From positions 124,001 to 188,000 of the forward strand of contig KI911459.1 of assembly GCA_000514715.1 (NCBI GenBank): DNA of 64,000 bases, read 5' to 3'. The notes beneath the pieces were generated by a model that was given only the letters and a program-made list of their open reading frames with translations, was not told where the DNA came from and searched no databases. Below, piece after piece: positions 56,194-64,000 of this stretch (its first letter is position 1; every line of letters starts with the position of its first letter). The translations under genes and the position numbers were made by a program. The DNA comes from Streptomyces sp. CNH099 (GTDB taxonomy: Bacteria > Actinomycetota > Actinomycetes > Streptomycetales > Streptomycetaceae).

Positions 56194-57513
56194 ATGCGAC
56201 CGACTGTCACCGATTTGGACGTCTCCGACATCCGCTTCCCCACCTCACTGGAGTTCGACGGGTCGGATGCCATGCACCCCGACCCCGACTACTCGGCCGC
56301 GTACGTCGTGCTCCGCACCGACGCGCCCGGGGTCGAGGGCCACGGCTTCTGCTTCACCATCGGCCGCGGCAACGACGTCACCGCCGCCGCCATCCGTGCC
56401 CTCGCGCCGTACGTCGTCGGCCGCCCCGCGCCGCACACCGCCGCCGAACTGGCCGACCTGTGCACGTCCCTGACCCACGACTCCCAACTGCGCTGGCTCG
56501 GCCCGGAGAAGGGCGTGATGCACATGGCCGCCGGCGCCGTGGTCAACGCCGCCTGGGACCTGGCCGCCGGGCAGGCGGGGCTGCCGGTGTGGGAGTTCCT
56601 GGCCGGCATGACCCCGGAGGAGCTGGTCTCCCTCGTCGACTTCCGCTACCTCTCCGACGTCCTCACCCCCGACGAGGCCCTCACCCTGCTGCGCGCCGCC
56701 GAGCCCGGCCGCGCCGAGCGCGCCGCCCGGCTGCGCGCCGAGGGCTACCCCGCGTACACCACCACCCCCGGCTGGCTCGGCTACTCCGACGAGAAGCTCG
56801 TCCAGCTCGCCAAGGCCGCCGTCGCCGAGGGCTTCGGCCAGATCAAGCTGAAGGTGGGCGACGACCTCGACGCCGACATCCGCCGCCTGCGGCTCGCCCG
56901 CGAGGCCGTCGGCCCGGACGTCCGCATCGCCGTGGACGCCAACCAGCGCTGGGACGTCGCCGACGCGGTGCGCTGGATGACCGCGCTGGCCCCGTACGGG
57001 CCGCACTGGATCGAGGAGCCCACCAGCCCCGACGACGTGCTCGGCCACGCCGCCGTGCGCGCCGGGCAGCCGGTGAAGGTCGCGACCGGCGAACACGTCG
57101 CCAACCGCGTGATGTTCAAGCAGCTGCTCCAGGCCGGGGCCGTCGACTTCGTGCAGATCGACGCCGCCCGGGTGGCCGGCGTCAACGAGAACCTCGCCGT
57201 CCTGCTGCTCGCCGCCAAGCACGGCGTCCCGGTCTGCCCGCACGCCGGCGGGGTCGGGCTGTGCGAGCTGGTGCAGCACCTGGCCATGTTCGACTACGTG
57301 GCCGTCTCCGGCAGCCGCGAGGACCGCGTCATCGAGTACGTCGACCACCTGCACGAGCACTTCGCCGACCCGGCCGTCGTCGTGGACGGCCGCTACCGGG
57401 CGCCCGAGGCCCCCGGCTTCTCCGCACGGATGCGCCCCGAGTCGCTGGCCGCGCACCGCTATCCCGACGGCCCCGTCTGGCAGGCCGTGGCCCAGCGGGC
57501 GCAGGGGAGCTGA
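56194..57513 (+). CDS. L-fuconate dehydratase (enolase superfamily)
   Basis: 439 residues, matching the family length. It converts L-fuconate to 2-keto-3-deoxy-L-fuconate. Catalytic elements are Lys in QIKLKVGDD, metal ligands VDANQRWD and WIEEPTSPDD and the GEHVANR glutamate, and the CPHAGGVGLCEL histidine. SLVDFRYLSDVLTP and TTPGWLGYSDEKL are specific to fuconate dehydratases. ATG 56194 has GAGGGAAG. It is the first gene of the cluster that includes the transporter, dehydrogenase and lactonase. Confidence 0.92.
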   Translation: MRPTVTDLDVSDIRFPTSLEFDGSDAMHPDPDYSAAYVVLRTDAPGVEGHGFCFTIGRGNDVTAAAIRALAPYVVGRPAPHTAAELADLCTSLTHDSQLRWLGPEKGVMHMAAGAVVNAAWDLAAGQAGLPVWEFLAGMTPEELVSLVDFRYLSDVLTPDEALTLLRAAEPGRAERAARLRAEGYPAYTTTPGWLGYSDEKLVQLAKAAVAEGFGQIKLKVGDDLDADIRRLRLAREAVGPDVRIAVDANQRWDVADAVRWMTALAPYGPHWIEEPTSPDDVLGHAAVRAGQPVKVATGEHVANRVMFKQLLQAGAVDFVQIDAARVAGVNENLAVLLLAAKHGVPVCPHAGGVGLCELVQHLAMFDYVAVSGSREDRVIEYVDHLHEHFADPAVVVDGRYRAPEAPGFSARMRPESLAAHRYPDGPVWQAVAQRAQGS

Positions 57514-57598
57514 GCCCCGTGCCCGACGCACCGCGCCCCCGCTCTTCAGCCGCACATCCCAGCCGCACACCCGAGACGACCGACGGGACGGGACTCCC

Positions 57599-58645
57599 AT
57601 GCTGACTCGCAGACTCCGCACGACCGCCGTTGCGGCCTGTACCACGCTCCTCGCCCTCGCCCCGCTGGCGGCCTGCAACCGCGGCAACGACGCGGCCTCC
57701 GGCGACGGCCAGGTCGGCATCGACATGCCGCGCACCGACACCGACTTCTGGAACTCCTACCACCAGTACCTGGACAAGGGCGTCTCGGACGGTGTGGTCG
57801 ACGCCCTGCCGATCACCAACTCCCAGAACGACATCGGCAAGCTCGTCGCCAACGTGCAGGCGTTCACCGACCAGGGCGCCGACGCCGTCGTCATGGCGCC
57901 GCAGGACACCGGCGCCGTCGCCTCCACCCTGGAGCGGCTGGCCGAGGAGGACATCCCCGTCATCAGCGTCGACACCCGCCCCGACAAGGGCGAGGTCTAC
58001 ATGGTCGTGCGGGCCGACAACGAGGCGTACGGCATCAAGGCGTGCGAGTACCTGGGCGAACAGCTCGGCGGCGAGGGCAAGGTCGTGGAGTTCCAGGGCG
58101 ACCTGGCCTCCATCAACGGCCGCGACCGCTCGGTGGCGTTCAAGAAGTGCATGGACGAGAAGTACCCCCGCATGGAGGTCTTCGAGCTGCCCACCGAGTG
58201 GAAGGGCGACGTCGCCTCCGCCAAGCTGCAGAGCGTCCTGGCCAAGGAGAAGTCGATCGACGGCATCTACATGCAGGCCGGCGGTGCCTTCCTGCAGCCC
58301 ACCCTCGCGCTGCTGGAGCAGAAGGGCATGCTCAAGCCCGCCGGCGAGGAGGGCCACATCACGATCGTCTCCAACGACGGCATCCCCGAGGAGCTGGACG
58401 CCATCCGCGAGGGCACGATCGACGCCACCGTCTCCCAGCCCGCCGACCTCTACGCCGAGTACGCGCTCTTCTACGCTCAGCAGGCGCTGAAGGGCAAGGA
58501 GTTCAAGCCGGGCAGGACCGACCACGGCTCGAATATCGTCAAGATCCCGAACGGCCTGGAGGACCAGCTGCCCGCCCCGCTGGTCACCAAGGAGAACGTC
58601 GACGACCCCGAGCTGTGGGCCAACCAGCTCGAAAAGCAGGGCTGA
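57599..58645 (+). CDS. CUT2 ABC transporter sugar-binding lipoprotein
   Basis: 348 residues. Signal peptide with lipobox LAPLAAC (Cys about 24). The RbsB/Peripla_BP_4 fold is shown by VGIDMPRTDTDFWNSYHQYL, ANVQAFTDQGADAVVMAPQDT and FQGDLASINGRDRSVAFKKC (long motifs of the sugar site). It likely binds the free monosaccharide, probably L-fucose or a related 6-deoxy or aldohexose, given the neighbouring enzymes. It is followed directly by the ATPase and permease. Confidence 0.92.
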   Translation: MLTRRLRTTAVAACTTLLALAPLAACNRGNDAASGDGQVGIDMPRTDTDFWNSYHQYLDKGVSDGVVDALPITNSQNDIGKLVANVQAFTDQGADAVVMAPQDTGAVASTLERLAEEDIPVISVDTRPDKGEVYMVVRADNEAYGIKACEYLGEQLGGEGKVVEFQGDLASINGRDRSVAFKKCMDEKYPRMEVFELPTEWKGDVASAKLQSVLAKEKSIDGIYMQAGGAFLQPTLALLEQKGMLKPAGEEGHITIVSNDGIPEELDAIREGTIDATVSQPADLYAEYALFYAQQALKGKEFKPGRTDHGSNIVKIPNGLEDQLPAPLVTKENVDDPELWANQLEKQG

Positions 58646-58648
58646 GCG

Positions 58649-60325
58649 GTGGCCACCGCGCCCCCCGCCGTACGCGCCGACGGCATCGTCAAGCGCTACG
58701 GCCCCACGCTCGCCCTCGACGGCGTCCGCCTGGAGGTCGCGGCCGGCGAGGCGCACGCCCTCGTCGGCCGCAACGGCGCCGGAAAGTCGACCCTCGTCTC
58801 CGTGCTCACCGGCATGCACCGCCCGGACTCGGGCACCGTCGCCTTCTCCGGGGAGCCCGCACCGGCGTTCGGCGACACGTCGGCGTGGCGCGCCAGGGTC
58901 GCCTGCGTCTACCAGAAGCTCATGATCGTGCCGGACCTCACGGTCGCGGAGAACCTCTTCCTCAACCGCTTCACCGGCGGCGGCGCCATCAACTGGCGCC
59001 GGCTGCGCGCGCGGGCCCGCGAGCTGCTGGCGGCGTACGGCGTGGCGGTGGACCCCGCCGCGCGGGCCAAGGACCTCGGCGTCGAGCAGCGGCAGTTCGT
59101 GGAGATCGCCCGGGCGCTCAGCTTCGGCGCCCGCCTGATCATCCTCGACGAGCCGACCGCCCGGCTCGACGCCGGCGGCATCGACCGGCTCTTCGCCAAG
59201 CTGCGCGAGCTGCAGCGGCAGGGCGTCGCCTTCCTGTTCATCTCCCACCACCTGCAGGAGGTCTACGAACTCTGCGACACCGTCACCGTCTTCCGCGACG
59301 CCCGGCACATCCTCACCGCGCCGGTCTCCGGGCTGCCGAAGGAGGATCTCGTCGAGGCGATGACCGGCGAGGGGGCGGCCCGCGCGGGGGCGGCCGGCGG
59401 CGGTGCGGCGGAGGAGCCGTCCGTCGCCGCGATCCCGGGCCAGGCGGTGCGGGCGGCCGCCGCGCCCGCCGCGGACGGCGCCGGCGCGGAGCCCGTGCTG
59501 CGGGCGCGGGAGCTGGCCGTGGCCGGCGCGTACGGGCCGCTGGACCTCGCCGTGCGCGCCGGCGAGATCGTCGGCCTCGCCGGCGCCGCCGCCAGCGGGA
59601 ACACCGCGATCGGCGAGACCCTCGTCGGCATGCGGGCCCCCGACGACGGCGCGGTCGAGGTGCGCGGCGCCGCCGTGCGTACCGGCAGCGTGCCGCACGC
59701 GCTGGAGGCCGGCATCGGGTACGTGCCCGAGGACCGGCACCAGCAGGGCCTGGTGCCCGGCCGCAGCGTCGCCGAGAACGCCACGCTCACCGTCGCCGAC
59801 CAGCTCGGCCCGTACGGCACCGTGCTGCCCTCGCGCACCCGCCGGTTCGCCCAGCGCATGATCGAGTCGCTGGACATCAAGACCTCGGGCCCCGGCCAGG
59901 ACGTCGACGGGCTGTCCGGCGGCAACCAGCAGAAGGTCGTCATCGCCCGGGCGCTCGCCCGGGACCCCGGCGTGCTGGTGGCGATCAAGCCGACCGCGGG
60001 CGTGGACGTGAAGTCCAAGGACGCGCTGCTGGGCGTCGTCCGCCGGGTGGCCGAGAGCGGCAGCGGCGCCGTCATCGTCTCCGACGAGCTGGACGACCTG
60101 CGCGTCTGCGACCGCGTGCTCGCGCTCTTCCACGGGCGCGTCGTCGCGGAGTTCGGCGGCGGCTGGACCGACCGGGAGCTGGTCGCCGCCATGGAGGGCA
60201 TCGAACCCGGCCACCGGGAACGGGCGGACCACGCCGGCCGGCCCGACCGCGACCGGCCCGGCCGGCCAGACCAGTCAGACGAACCGGACGAACCGGACCA
60301 GCCGGAGAAGGGGCAGGAAGCATGA
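58649..60325 (+). CDS. CUT2 ABC transporter dual ATPase (RbsA/AraG type)
   Basis: 558 residues from GTG, two fused ATPase domains. Domain 1 has Walker A GRNGAGKST, signature LGVEQRQFVEIARALS and Walker B LIILDEPTARLD, so it is catalytically complete. Domain 2 has GLAGAAASGNTAIGET in place of Walker A and a good LSGGNQQKV signature (about 422), but AIKPTAGVD (445 onward) where the DEPT Walker B should be. Domain 2 is therefore probably inactive, as is often seen in this family. The Asp/Pro-rich C-terminus is unconserved. Its stop overlaps the permease start. Confidence 0.93.
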   Translation: MATAPPAVRADGIVKRYGPTLALDGVRLEVAAGEAHALVGRNGAGKSTLVSVLTGMHRPDSGTVAFSGEPAPAFGDTSAWRARVACVYQKLMIVPDLTVAENLFLNRFTGGGAINWRRLRARARELLAAYGVAVDPAARAKDLGVEQRQFVEIARALSFGARLIILDEPTARLDAGGIDRLFAKLRELQRQGVAFLFISHHLQEVYELCDTVTVFRDARHILTAPVSGLPKEDLVEAMTGEGAARAGAAGGGAAEEPSVAAIPGQAVRAAAAPAADGAGAEPVLRARELAVAGAYGPLDLAVRAGEIVGLAGAAASGNTAIGETLVGMRAPDDGAVEVRGAAVRTGSVPHALEAGIGYVPEDRHQQGLVPGRSVAENATLTVADQLGPYGTVLPSRTRRFAQRMIESLDIKTSGPGQDVDGLSGGNQQKVVIARALARDPGVLVAIKPTAGVDVKSKDALLGVVRRVAESGSGAVIVSDELDDLRVCDRVLALFHGRVVAEFGGGWTDRELVAAMEGIEPGHRERADHAGRPDRDRPGRPDQSDEPDEPDQPEKGQEA

Positions 60326-61383
60326 CAGGGCCAACGTCGACAGCGCGGCCGGCCGCCGCGACCGAGGGCACCGCGGCGGTGGAGAAGAAGCCGCAGCTGC
60401 AGCTCGGCGGCCTGGAGATCGATCTCGGCCGCTGGCGCGACTTCTCGCTCGTGCCCGTCATCTTCGTGCTCGGCGTGATCGGATTCATCGTCTCGCCCGC
60501 GTTCCTGACCTCCGACAACCTCATCGGCGTCGTCCAGCAGTCCACCGAGCTGGGGCTGCTGGTGCTGGCGCAGGCGCTGATCCTCATCAGCGGCCGGATG
60601 GACCTGTCGCTGGAGTCGACGATCGGCGTCGCGCCGGTGATCGCCCTCTGGCTCGTCCTGCCCGCCGAGGGCGGCCGGTTCACCGGCATCGAGCTGCTGC
60701 CGTCCGGCACGTCGATCTTCCTGTGCCTCCTGGTCGGCGCCGTCATCGGCCTCTTCAACGGCTTCCTCATACTCAAGCTCAGGGTCAACGGCTTCATCGC
60801 CACGCTCGGCATGCTCGTCATGCTGCGCGGCCTGCACGAGGGCATCACCGGCGGCAAGTCGATCATCGAGGTGCCCGAGTCCTTCGCCTACCTCGGCAAG
60901 GAGAGCTGGCTCGGCGTGCCCGCCGCCGTCTACGTCTGCCTCGGCCTGTACGCGATCGGCGGCCTGATGCTGGGGTACCTGCGGCACGGGCGCGCCCTGT
61001 ACGCCATCGGCGGCAACCCGGAGGCGGCGCGCGCGGCCGGCATCCGGGTGGACCGCATCACGTGGATCGTGCTGGCCATCGGGGGGATGCTCGCCGCCTT
61101 CGCGGGCGTGCTCTACACCGGCCACTACGGCTCGGTCTCCGCCGGCCAGGGCAAGGACATGATCTTCCAGGTGTTCGCCGCGGCCGTCATCGGCGGCATC
61201 AGCCTGCGCGGCGGCCGCGGCACCCTCTTCGGCGCGCTGACCGGCGTGCTGACGCTCCAGCTCGTCATCAACGTGATGACGCTCGCCGGCGTGCCGGCGG
61301 AGTGGACGAAGTTCCTCAACGGGGCGATCATCATTGTCGCCCTGGTCGTTTCCCGGTTTGTCAGCGGCGAGAAACAGGACTGA
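60322..61383 (+). CDS. CUT2 ABC transporter permease (RbsC type)
   Basis: 353 residues with about nine to ten transmembrane helices. The family signature ALILISGRMDLSLESTIGVAP (split: LISGRMDLS), LRVNGFIATLGMLVMLRG, YAIGGNPEAARAAGIRVDR and FAAAVIGGISLRGGRGT are present. A 50-residue cytosolic N-terminus precedes the first helix. Coupled to the ATPase (ATGA). Confidence 0.94.
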   Translation: MTGPTSTARPAAATEGTAAVEKKPQLQLGGLEIDLGRWRDFSLVPVIFVLGVIGFIVSPAFLTSDNLIGVVQQSTELGLLVLAQALILISGRMDLSLESTIGVAPVIALWLVLPAEGGRFTGIELLPSGTSIFLCLLVGAVIGLFNGFLILKLRVNGFIATLGMLVMLRGLHEGITGGKSIIEVPESFAYLGKESWLGVPAAVYVCLGLYAIGGLMLGYLRHGRALYAIGGNPEAARAAGIRVDRITWIVLAIGGMLAAFAGVLYTGHYGSVSAGQGKDMIFQVFAAAVIGGISLRGGRGTLFGALTGVLTLQLVINVMTLAGVPAEWTKFLNGAIIIVALVVSRFVSGEKQD

Positions 61384-61395
61384 GAGAGGCGGCGG

Positions 61396-62364
61396 ATGCG
61401 CCCCATACCCAGGCTCGGCCTCGGCTGCGCCAACCTCGGCAACCTCTACCGGGCGATGCCGGACGCCACGGCGGCCGAGATCGTCGACACCGCGTTCGCG
61501 CACGGCTACGGCTACTTCGACACCGCGCCGCACTACGGCGTCGGGCTGTCGGAGGAGCGCCTCGGCCGCGCGCTGGCGGGCCGGCCGCGGGACTCGTACA
61601 CCGTGTCCACCAAGGTCGGCCGGCGGCTGCGGGCCCTCGGCCCCGGCGAGACCGAGCCCGCCCACGACTTCGTCGACACCCCCGCCCGCGGCCGGGTGTG
61701 GGACCTCGGCAGGGACGGGATCCGGGCGACGCTGGAGTCGTCGCTGGAACGGCTGGGGACCGACCGCGTGGAGATCGCGTACCTCCACGACGTCGAGAAC
61801 CACCTGCCGCAGGTGTACGAGACCGCCTTCGCCGCGCTCGCGGAGCTGAAGGCGGAGAAGGTCGTCGGCGCCATCGGCTTCGGCATGAACTACAGCGACC
61901 ACCTGGGCCGGCTCGTCGCCGACCTCGACGTCGACGTGGTGCTGTGCGCCGGCCGCTGGACGCTGCTGGAGCGCAGCGCGTACGACGACCTGCTCCCGGT
62001 CTGCGAGCGGCGCGGCACCGCCGTCGTCGTCGGCGGCGTCTACAACACCGGGCTGCTCGCCGACCCGCGGCCCGGCGGGCGCTACCACTACGGCGCGGCA
62101 CCGGCCGAGGTGGTGGCGCGGGCGCGCGGCATCGCCGAGGTGTGCGGCGAGTTCGGGGTGCCGCTGAAGGCGGCCGCGCTGCGCTTCCCGTTCGCGCACC
62201 CGGCGGTCGTCTCGGTCGTCCCCGGCGCCTCCCGGCCGCGGGACGTCGTGGAGAACGCGGAGATGTTCGCGTACGAGATCCCCGACGGGCTCTGGCCCGC
62301 GCTCGTCGAACGCGGGCTCCTCGACGCCGACCTGCTGCTGCCGACGGCGCCCGCGGGAGGCTGA
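61396..62364 (+). CDS. Aldo/keto reductase, D-threo-aldose (L-fucose) 1-dehydrogenase type
   Basis: 322 residues. Motifs are LGLGCANLGNLYRAM at the start, FDTAPHYGVGLSEERLG (Asp and Tyr), VSTKVGR (Lys) and IAYLHDVENH (His), the pattern of aldose 1-dehydrogenases oxidising L-fucose to L-fucono-lactone. Starts 12 bp after the permease with a GAGAGAGG ribosome site. Together with the lactonase and dehydratase it gives the first three steps of the oxidative L-fucose route. Confidence 0.9.
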   Translation: MRPIPRLGLGCANLGNLYRAMPDATAAEIVDTAFAHGYGYFDTAPHYGVGLSEERLGRALAGRPRDSYTVSTKVGRRLRALGPGETEPAHDFVDTPARGRVWDLGRDGIRATLESSLERLGTDRVEIAYLHDVENHLPQVYETAFAALAELKAEKVVGAIGFGMNYSDHLGRLVADLDVDVVLCAGRWTLLERSAYDDLLPVCERRGTAVVVGGVYNTGLLADPRPGGRYHYGAAPAEVVARARGIAEVCGEFGVPLKAAALRFPFAHPAVVSVVPGASRPRDVVENAEMFAYEIPDGLWPALVERGLLDADLLLPTAPAGG

Positions 62365-62366
62365 CC

Positions 62367-63194
62367 GTGCCGCGCATCGACGCCCACCACCACCTCTGGG
62401 ACATCACCCGGCGCCCGCAGCCGTGGCAGAACGGCCCCTGGGCCGACCCGCTGCGGCGCACCTTCACCCTCGCCGACCTGCGGCCGCATCTCGACGAGCA
62501 CGGTATCGACGCCACGGTGGTGGTGCAGTCCTCGCCCTCGTACGAGGAGTCGCTGGAGCTGTGCCGCGAGCCGGACCCGCCCGTGGGCCTGGTCTGCGGC
62601 TGGCTCGACCTGACCTCGCCCGCGCTGGACGGGGAGACCTTCCTCCACCAGCCGCCGCGGTTCCTGGCGCTGCGCCACCAGGTGGCCGACGAGCCCGACC
62701 CGCGGTGGCTCGAACGCCCCGACGTGCTGCGGGCGCTGGGGCTCGCGGGCGCGGCGGAGTTCGCCTTCGACCTGCTCGTGACCCCGCGGGAGCTGCCCGC
62801 GGCGATCGCCGCCGCGCGCGCGGTGCCGCAGACCCGGTTCGTGCTCGACCACGCGGGCAAGCCGCCGATCGCGGCGGGGGAGTGGCAGCCGTGGGCGGAC
62901 CTGGTCGCGGAGCTGGCCCGGCTGCCGCACGTCAGCTGCAAGCTGTCCGGGCTGGTCACGCAGGCGGACTGGGAGAACTGGCGGCCGGCGGACGTGCTGC
63001 CGTACGCCCGGCACGTGATCGACGTGTTCGGGCCGGAGCGGATCCTGTTCGGCTCGGACTGGCCGGTGTGCACGCTGGCGGCCACGTACGGCCGGGTGGT
63101 CGAGCTGGCCGAGGAGGCGACGGCGGACCTGACGGCGGCCGAGCGGGAGGCGGTGTTCGGCGGCAACGCCCGCCGCGTCTACCGTATGGACTGA
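62367..63194 (+). CDS. Amidohydrolase-family sugar lactonase (L-fuconolactonase type)
   Basis: 275 residues from GTG (GGGAGG ribosome site, 2 bp after the previous stop). TIM-barrel metal motifs are RIDAHHHLWD near the N-terminus, FVLDHAGKPPI (about 157) and ILFGSDWPVCTL (about 228). This family hydrolyses L-fucono- and related lactones. It is the last structural gene of the visible operon. Confidence 0.91.
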   Translation: MPRIDAHHHLWDITRRPQPWQNGPWADPLRRTFTLADLRPHLDEHGIDATVVVQSSPSYEESLELCREPDPPVGLVCGWLDLTSPALDGETFLHQPPRFLALRHQVADEPDPRWLERPDVLRALGLAGAAEFAFDLLVTPRELPAAIAAARAVPQTRFVLDHAGKPPIAAGEWQPWADLVAELARLPHVSCKLSGLVTQADWENWRPADVLPYARHVIDVFGPERILFGSDWPVCTLAATYGRVVELAEEATADLTAAEREAVFGGNARRVYRMD

Positions 63195-63246
63195 CGCCCG
63201 AGCCGGGCGCCGCGGCCGGTCCGCCGCCGCGCCCGGCGTCACCGCG

Positions 63247-63918
63247 TCACAGCGTCCGGCGCAGCCACTGCTCCACGCTCGCGATGTGCACCGTCGCCCA
63301 CGACCGCGCCGCCTCCGCGTCCCGGCCGCGCATGGCCTCAAGGATCGCGCGGTGCTCGGTGAGCGTGCGCCGTACGGCGTCCTCCTGCGTCAGGCCGCGC
63401 CAGATCCGGGCCCGGGCCGTCGGCCCCGACAGCCCCTCCAGCAGCGAGCTGAGCACGGAGTTCCCCGACGCCTGCACGATCCGGCGGTGGAACTCCAGGT
63501 CGGCGCGGACCAGTTCCTCCACCGACGGGTCCTCGCCCAGCTCGGCCAGCTCCGCCTCCAGCGCGTCCAGCTCCTGTTCCGCGATGCCGGTGCAGGCCAG
63601 GGCGGTGGCGGCGGGCTCCAGGATGCGGCGTACGGCCAGCAGCTCCAGCACGGTGTCGTCGCGGTGGAAGTCGACGACGAAGCTCATCGCCTCCAGCAGC
63701 AGCTGGGGATCGAGGCTCGTGACGTACGTGCCGTCGCCCTGCCGCACGTCGAGGATGCGTATCAGCGCGAGCGCGCGCACCGCCTCGCGCAGCGAGTTGC
63801 GGGACAGGCCGAGGTCGGCCGCCAGCTCGCTCTCCTTGGGCAGCCGGTCGCCCGGCCGCAGCTTCCCGGAGACGATCATCCCTTTGATCTTCTCGATCGC
63901 CTCGTCCGTGACCGCCAT
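63247..63918 (-). CDS. FadR-type GntR-family regulator of the fucose cluster
   Basis: 223 residues. The N-terminal winged helix (about 8-75) has EKIKGMIVSGKLRPGDRLPKE, SELAADLGLSRNSLREAVRAL and IRILDVRQGDGTYV. The C-terminal FCD domain (about 95-220) is helical with metal/acid-binding His and Asp (DLEFHRRIVQASGN, and a final ARSWATVHI). It converges on the lactonase. A near-perfect palindrome upstream of it also occurs before the dehydratase, so it probably represses both until a pathway acid appears. Confidence 0.92.
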   Translation of the reverse strand: MAVTDEAIEKIKGMIVSGKLRPGDRLPKESELAADLGLSRNSLREAVRALALIRILDVRQGDGTYVTSLDPQLLLEAMSFVVDFHRDDTVLELLAVRRILEPAATALACTGIAEQELDALEAELAELGEDPSVEELVRADLEFHRRIVQASGNSVLSSLLEGLSGPTARARIWRGLTQEDAVRRTLTEHRAILEAMRGRDAEAARSWATVHIASVEQWLRRTL

Positions 63919-63937
63919 CTCGCCGCCCTCCCTGACC

Positions 63938-63954
63938 CAGACATCCGATGTCTG
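63938..63954. promoter_or_regulatory. GntR operator (autoregulatory)
   Basis: CAGACATCCGATGTCTG, a 17-bp dyad symmetric except at the centre. It is 20 bp upstream of the gntR start and downstream of a CATAAT -10-like hexamer on the minus strand (63963-63968). The core ACATCnGATG recurs at 56142-56155. Confidence 0.8.
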
Positions 63955-64000
63955 CGCTCCTCCATTATGACCCGCGTGTGGCCTGCGGGCCCCACGGGAC

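Noticed and set aside
57329..62199. Two very long minus-strand frames (about 970 codons each) across the fucose cluster
   Set aside because: Both are composition artefacts opposite well-supported genes with full catalytic motifs.
1..64000. CRISPR arrays, insertion sequences, rRNA genes or riboswitches
   Set aside because: No spaced direct repeats, transposase motifs, rRNA segments or conserved riboswitch cores were recognisable. The only short tandem repeats are in-frame coding repeats.

Overview
The window is high-GC actinomycete chromosome and is almost certainly from Streptomyces or a very close relative. The evidence is pervasive G/C third positions, frequent GTG starts, long GC-rich hairpin terminators, two chaplin genes, mycothiol biosynthesis (mshC), DUF5753-type and AfsR/SARP-type regulators, and F420/LLM enzymes. 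The block at about 41.5-56 kb (peptidase, chaplins, DUF5703, histidine phosphatase, DUF3090, SCO1664 family, mshC, PAC2) resembles the S. coelicolor SCO166x-SCO167x neighbourhood. It looks like conserved core, while much of 1-41 kb and 56-64 kb looks like accessory metabolism and regulation. I see no rRNA, CRISPR array, IS element, phage or large biosynthetic gene cluster. There is one tRNA, tRNA-Leu(GAG).

Layout. 0-9.3 kb: LLM oxidoreductase, thiolase behind a sharp operator, pyruvate oxidase-type TPP enzyme, DUF1992 protein, lipoprotein, CYP102-like P450 divergent from a TetR regulator with an operator between them, and an Acg-type nitroreductase. 9.4-12.7 kb: a rifampicin monooxygenase (Rox) gene preceded by a rifamycin-associated element, then a DUF5753 regulator and a methyltransferase. 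13-15.4 kb: coiled-coil protein, then an ECF41 sigma factor translationally coupled to its carboxymuconolactone-decarboxylase partner behind a matching ECF41 promoter. 15.5-21.3 kb: TraG-like membrane ATPase, SnoaL-like protein, AfsR-like regulator with a long leader hairpin, secreted M23 peptidase. 22-26.7 kb: histidine kinase and response regulator flanking an MMPL exporter. 26.7-28.1 kb: GNAT and LysE proteins.

28.1-37.6 kb is a sugar-utilisation locus. It holds a 2-hydroxyacid dehydrogenase, a DUF2264 protein, a CUT1 ABC transporter without its own ATPase, a DUF624/YesL protein, a DeoR-HTH/LacI-type sensor regulator and a decayed GH5 glycosidase. The promoters of the operon and of the dead glycosidase share a near-duplicate control region of about 66 bp. 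37.7-41.1 kb is a sulfane-sulfur module: an ArsR-rhodanese fusion regulator divergent from an MBL-rhodanese protein and an MFS transporter. After the tRNA and the conserved block (41.2-55.9 kb), 56.1-64 kb carries an L-fucose-type oxidative pathway: fuconate dehydratase, CUT2 ABC transporter, aldose dehydrogenase, lactonase and a GntR regulator. Matching operator sequences lie at both ends of that cluster.

The most notable signals are the duplicated control region linking the DUF2264/CUT1 operon to a fossil GH5 gene, the Rox gene with its rifamycin-associated element, and a RecD2-like helicase homologue that has lost every ATPase motif but keeps an intact frame.
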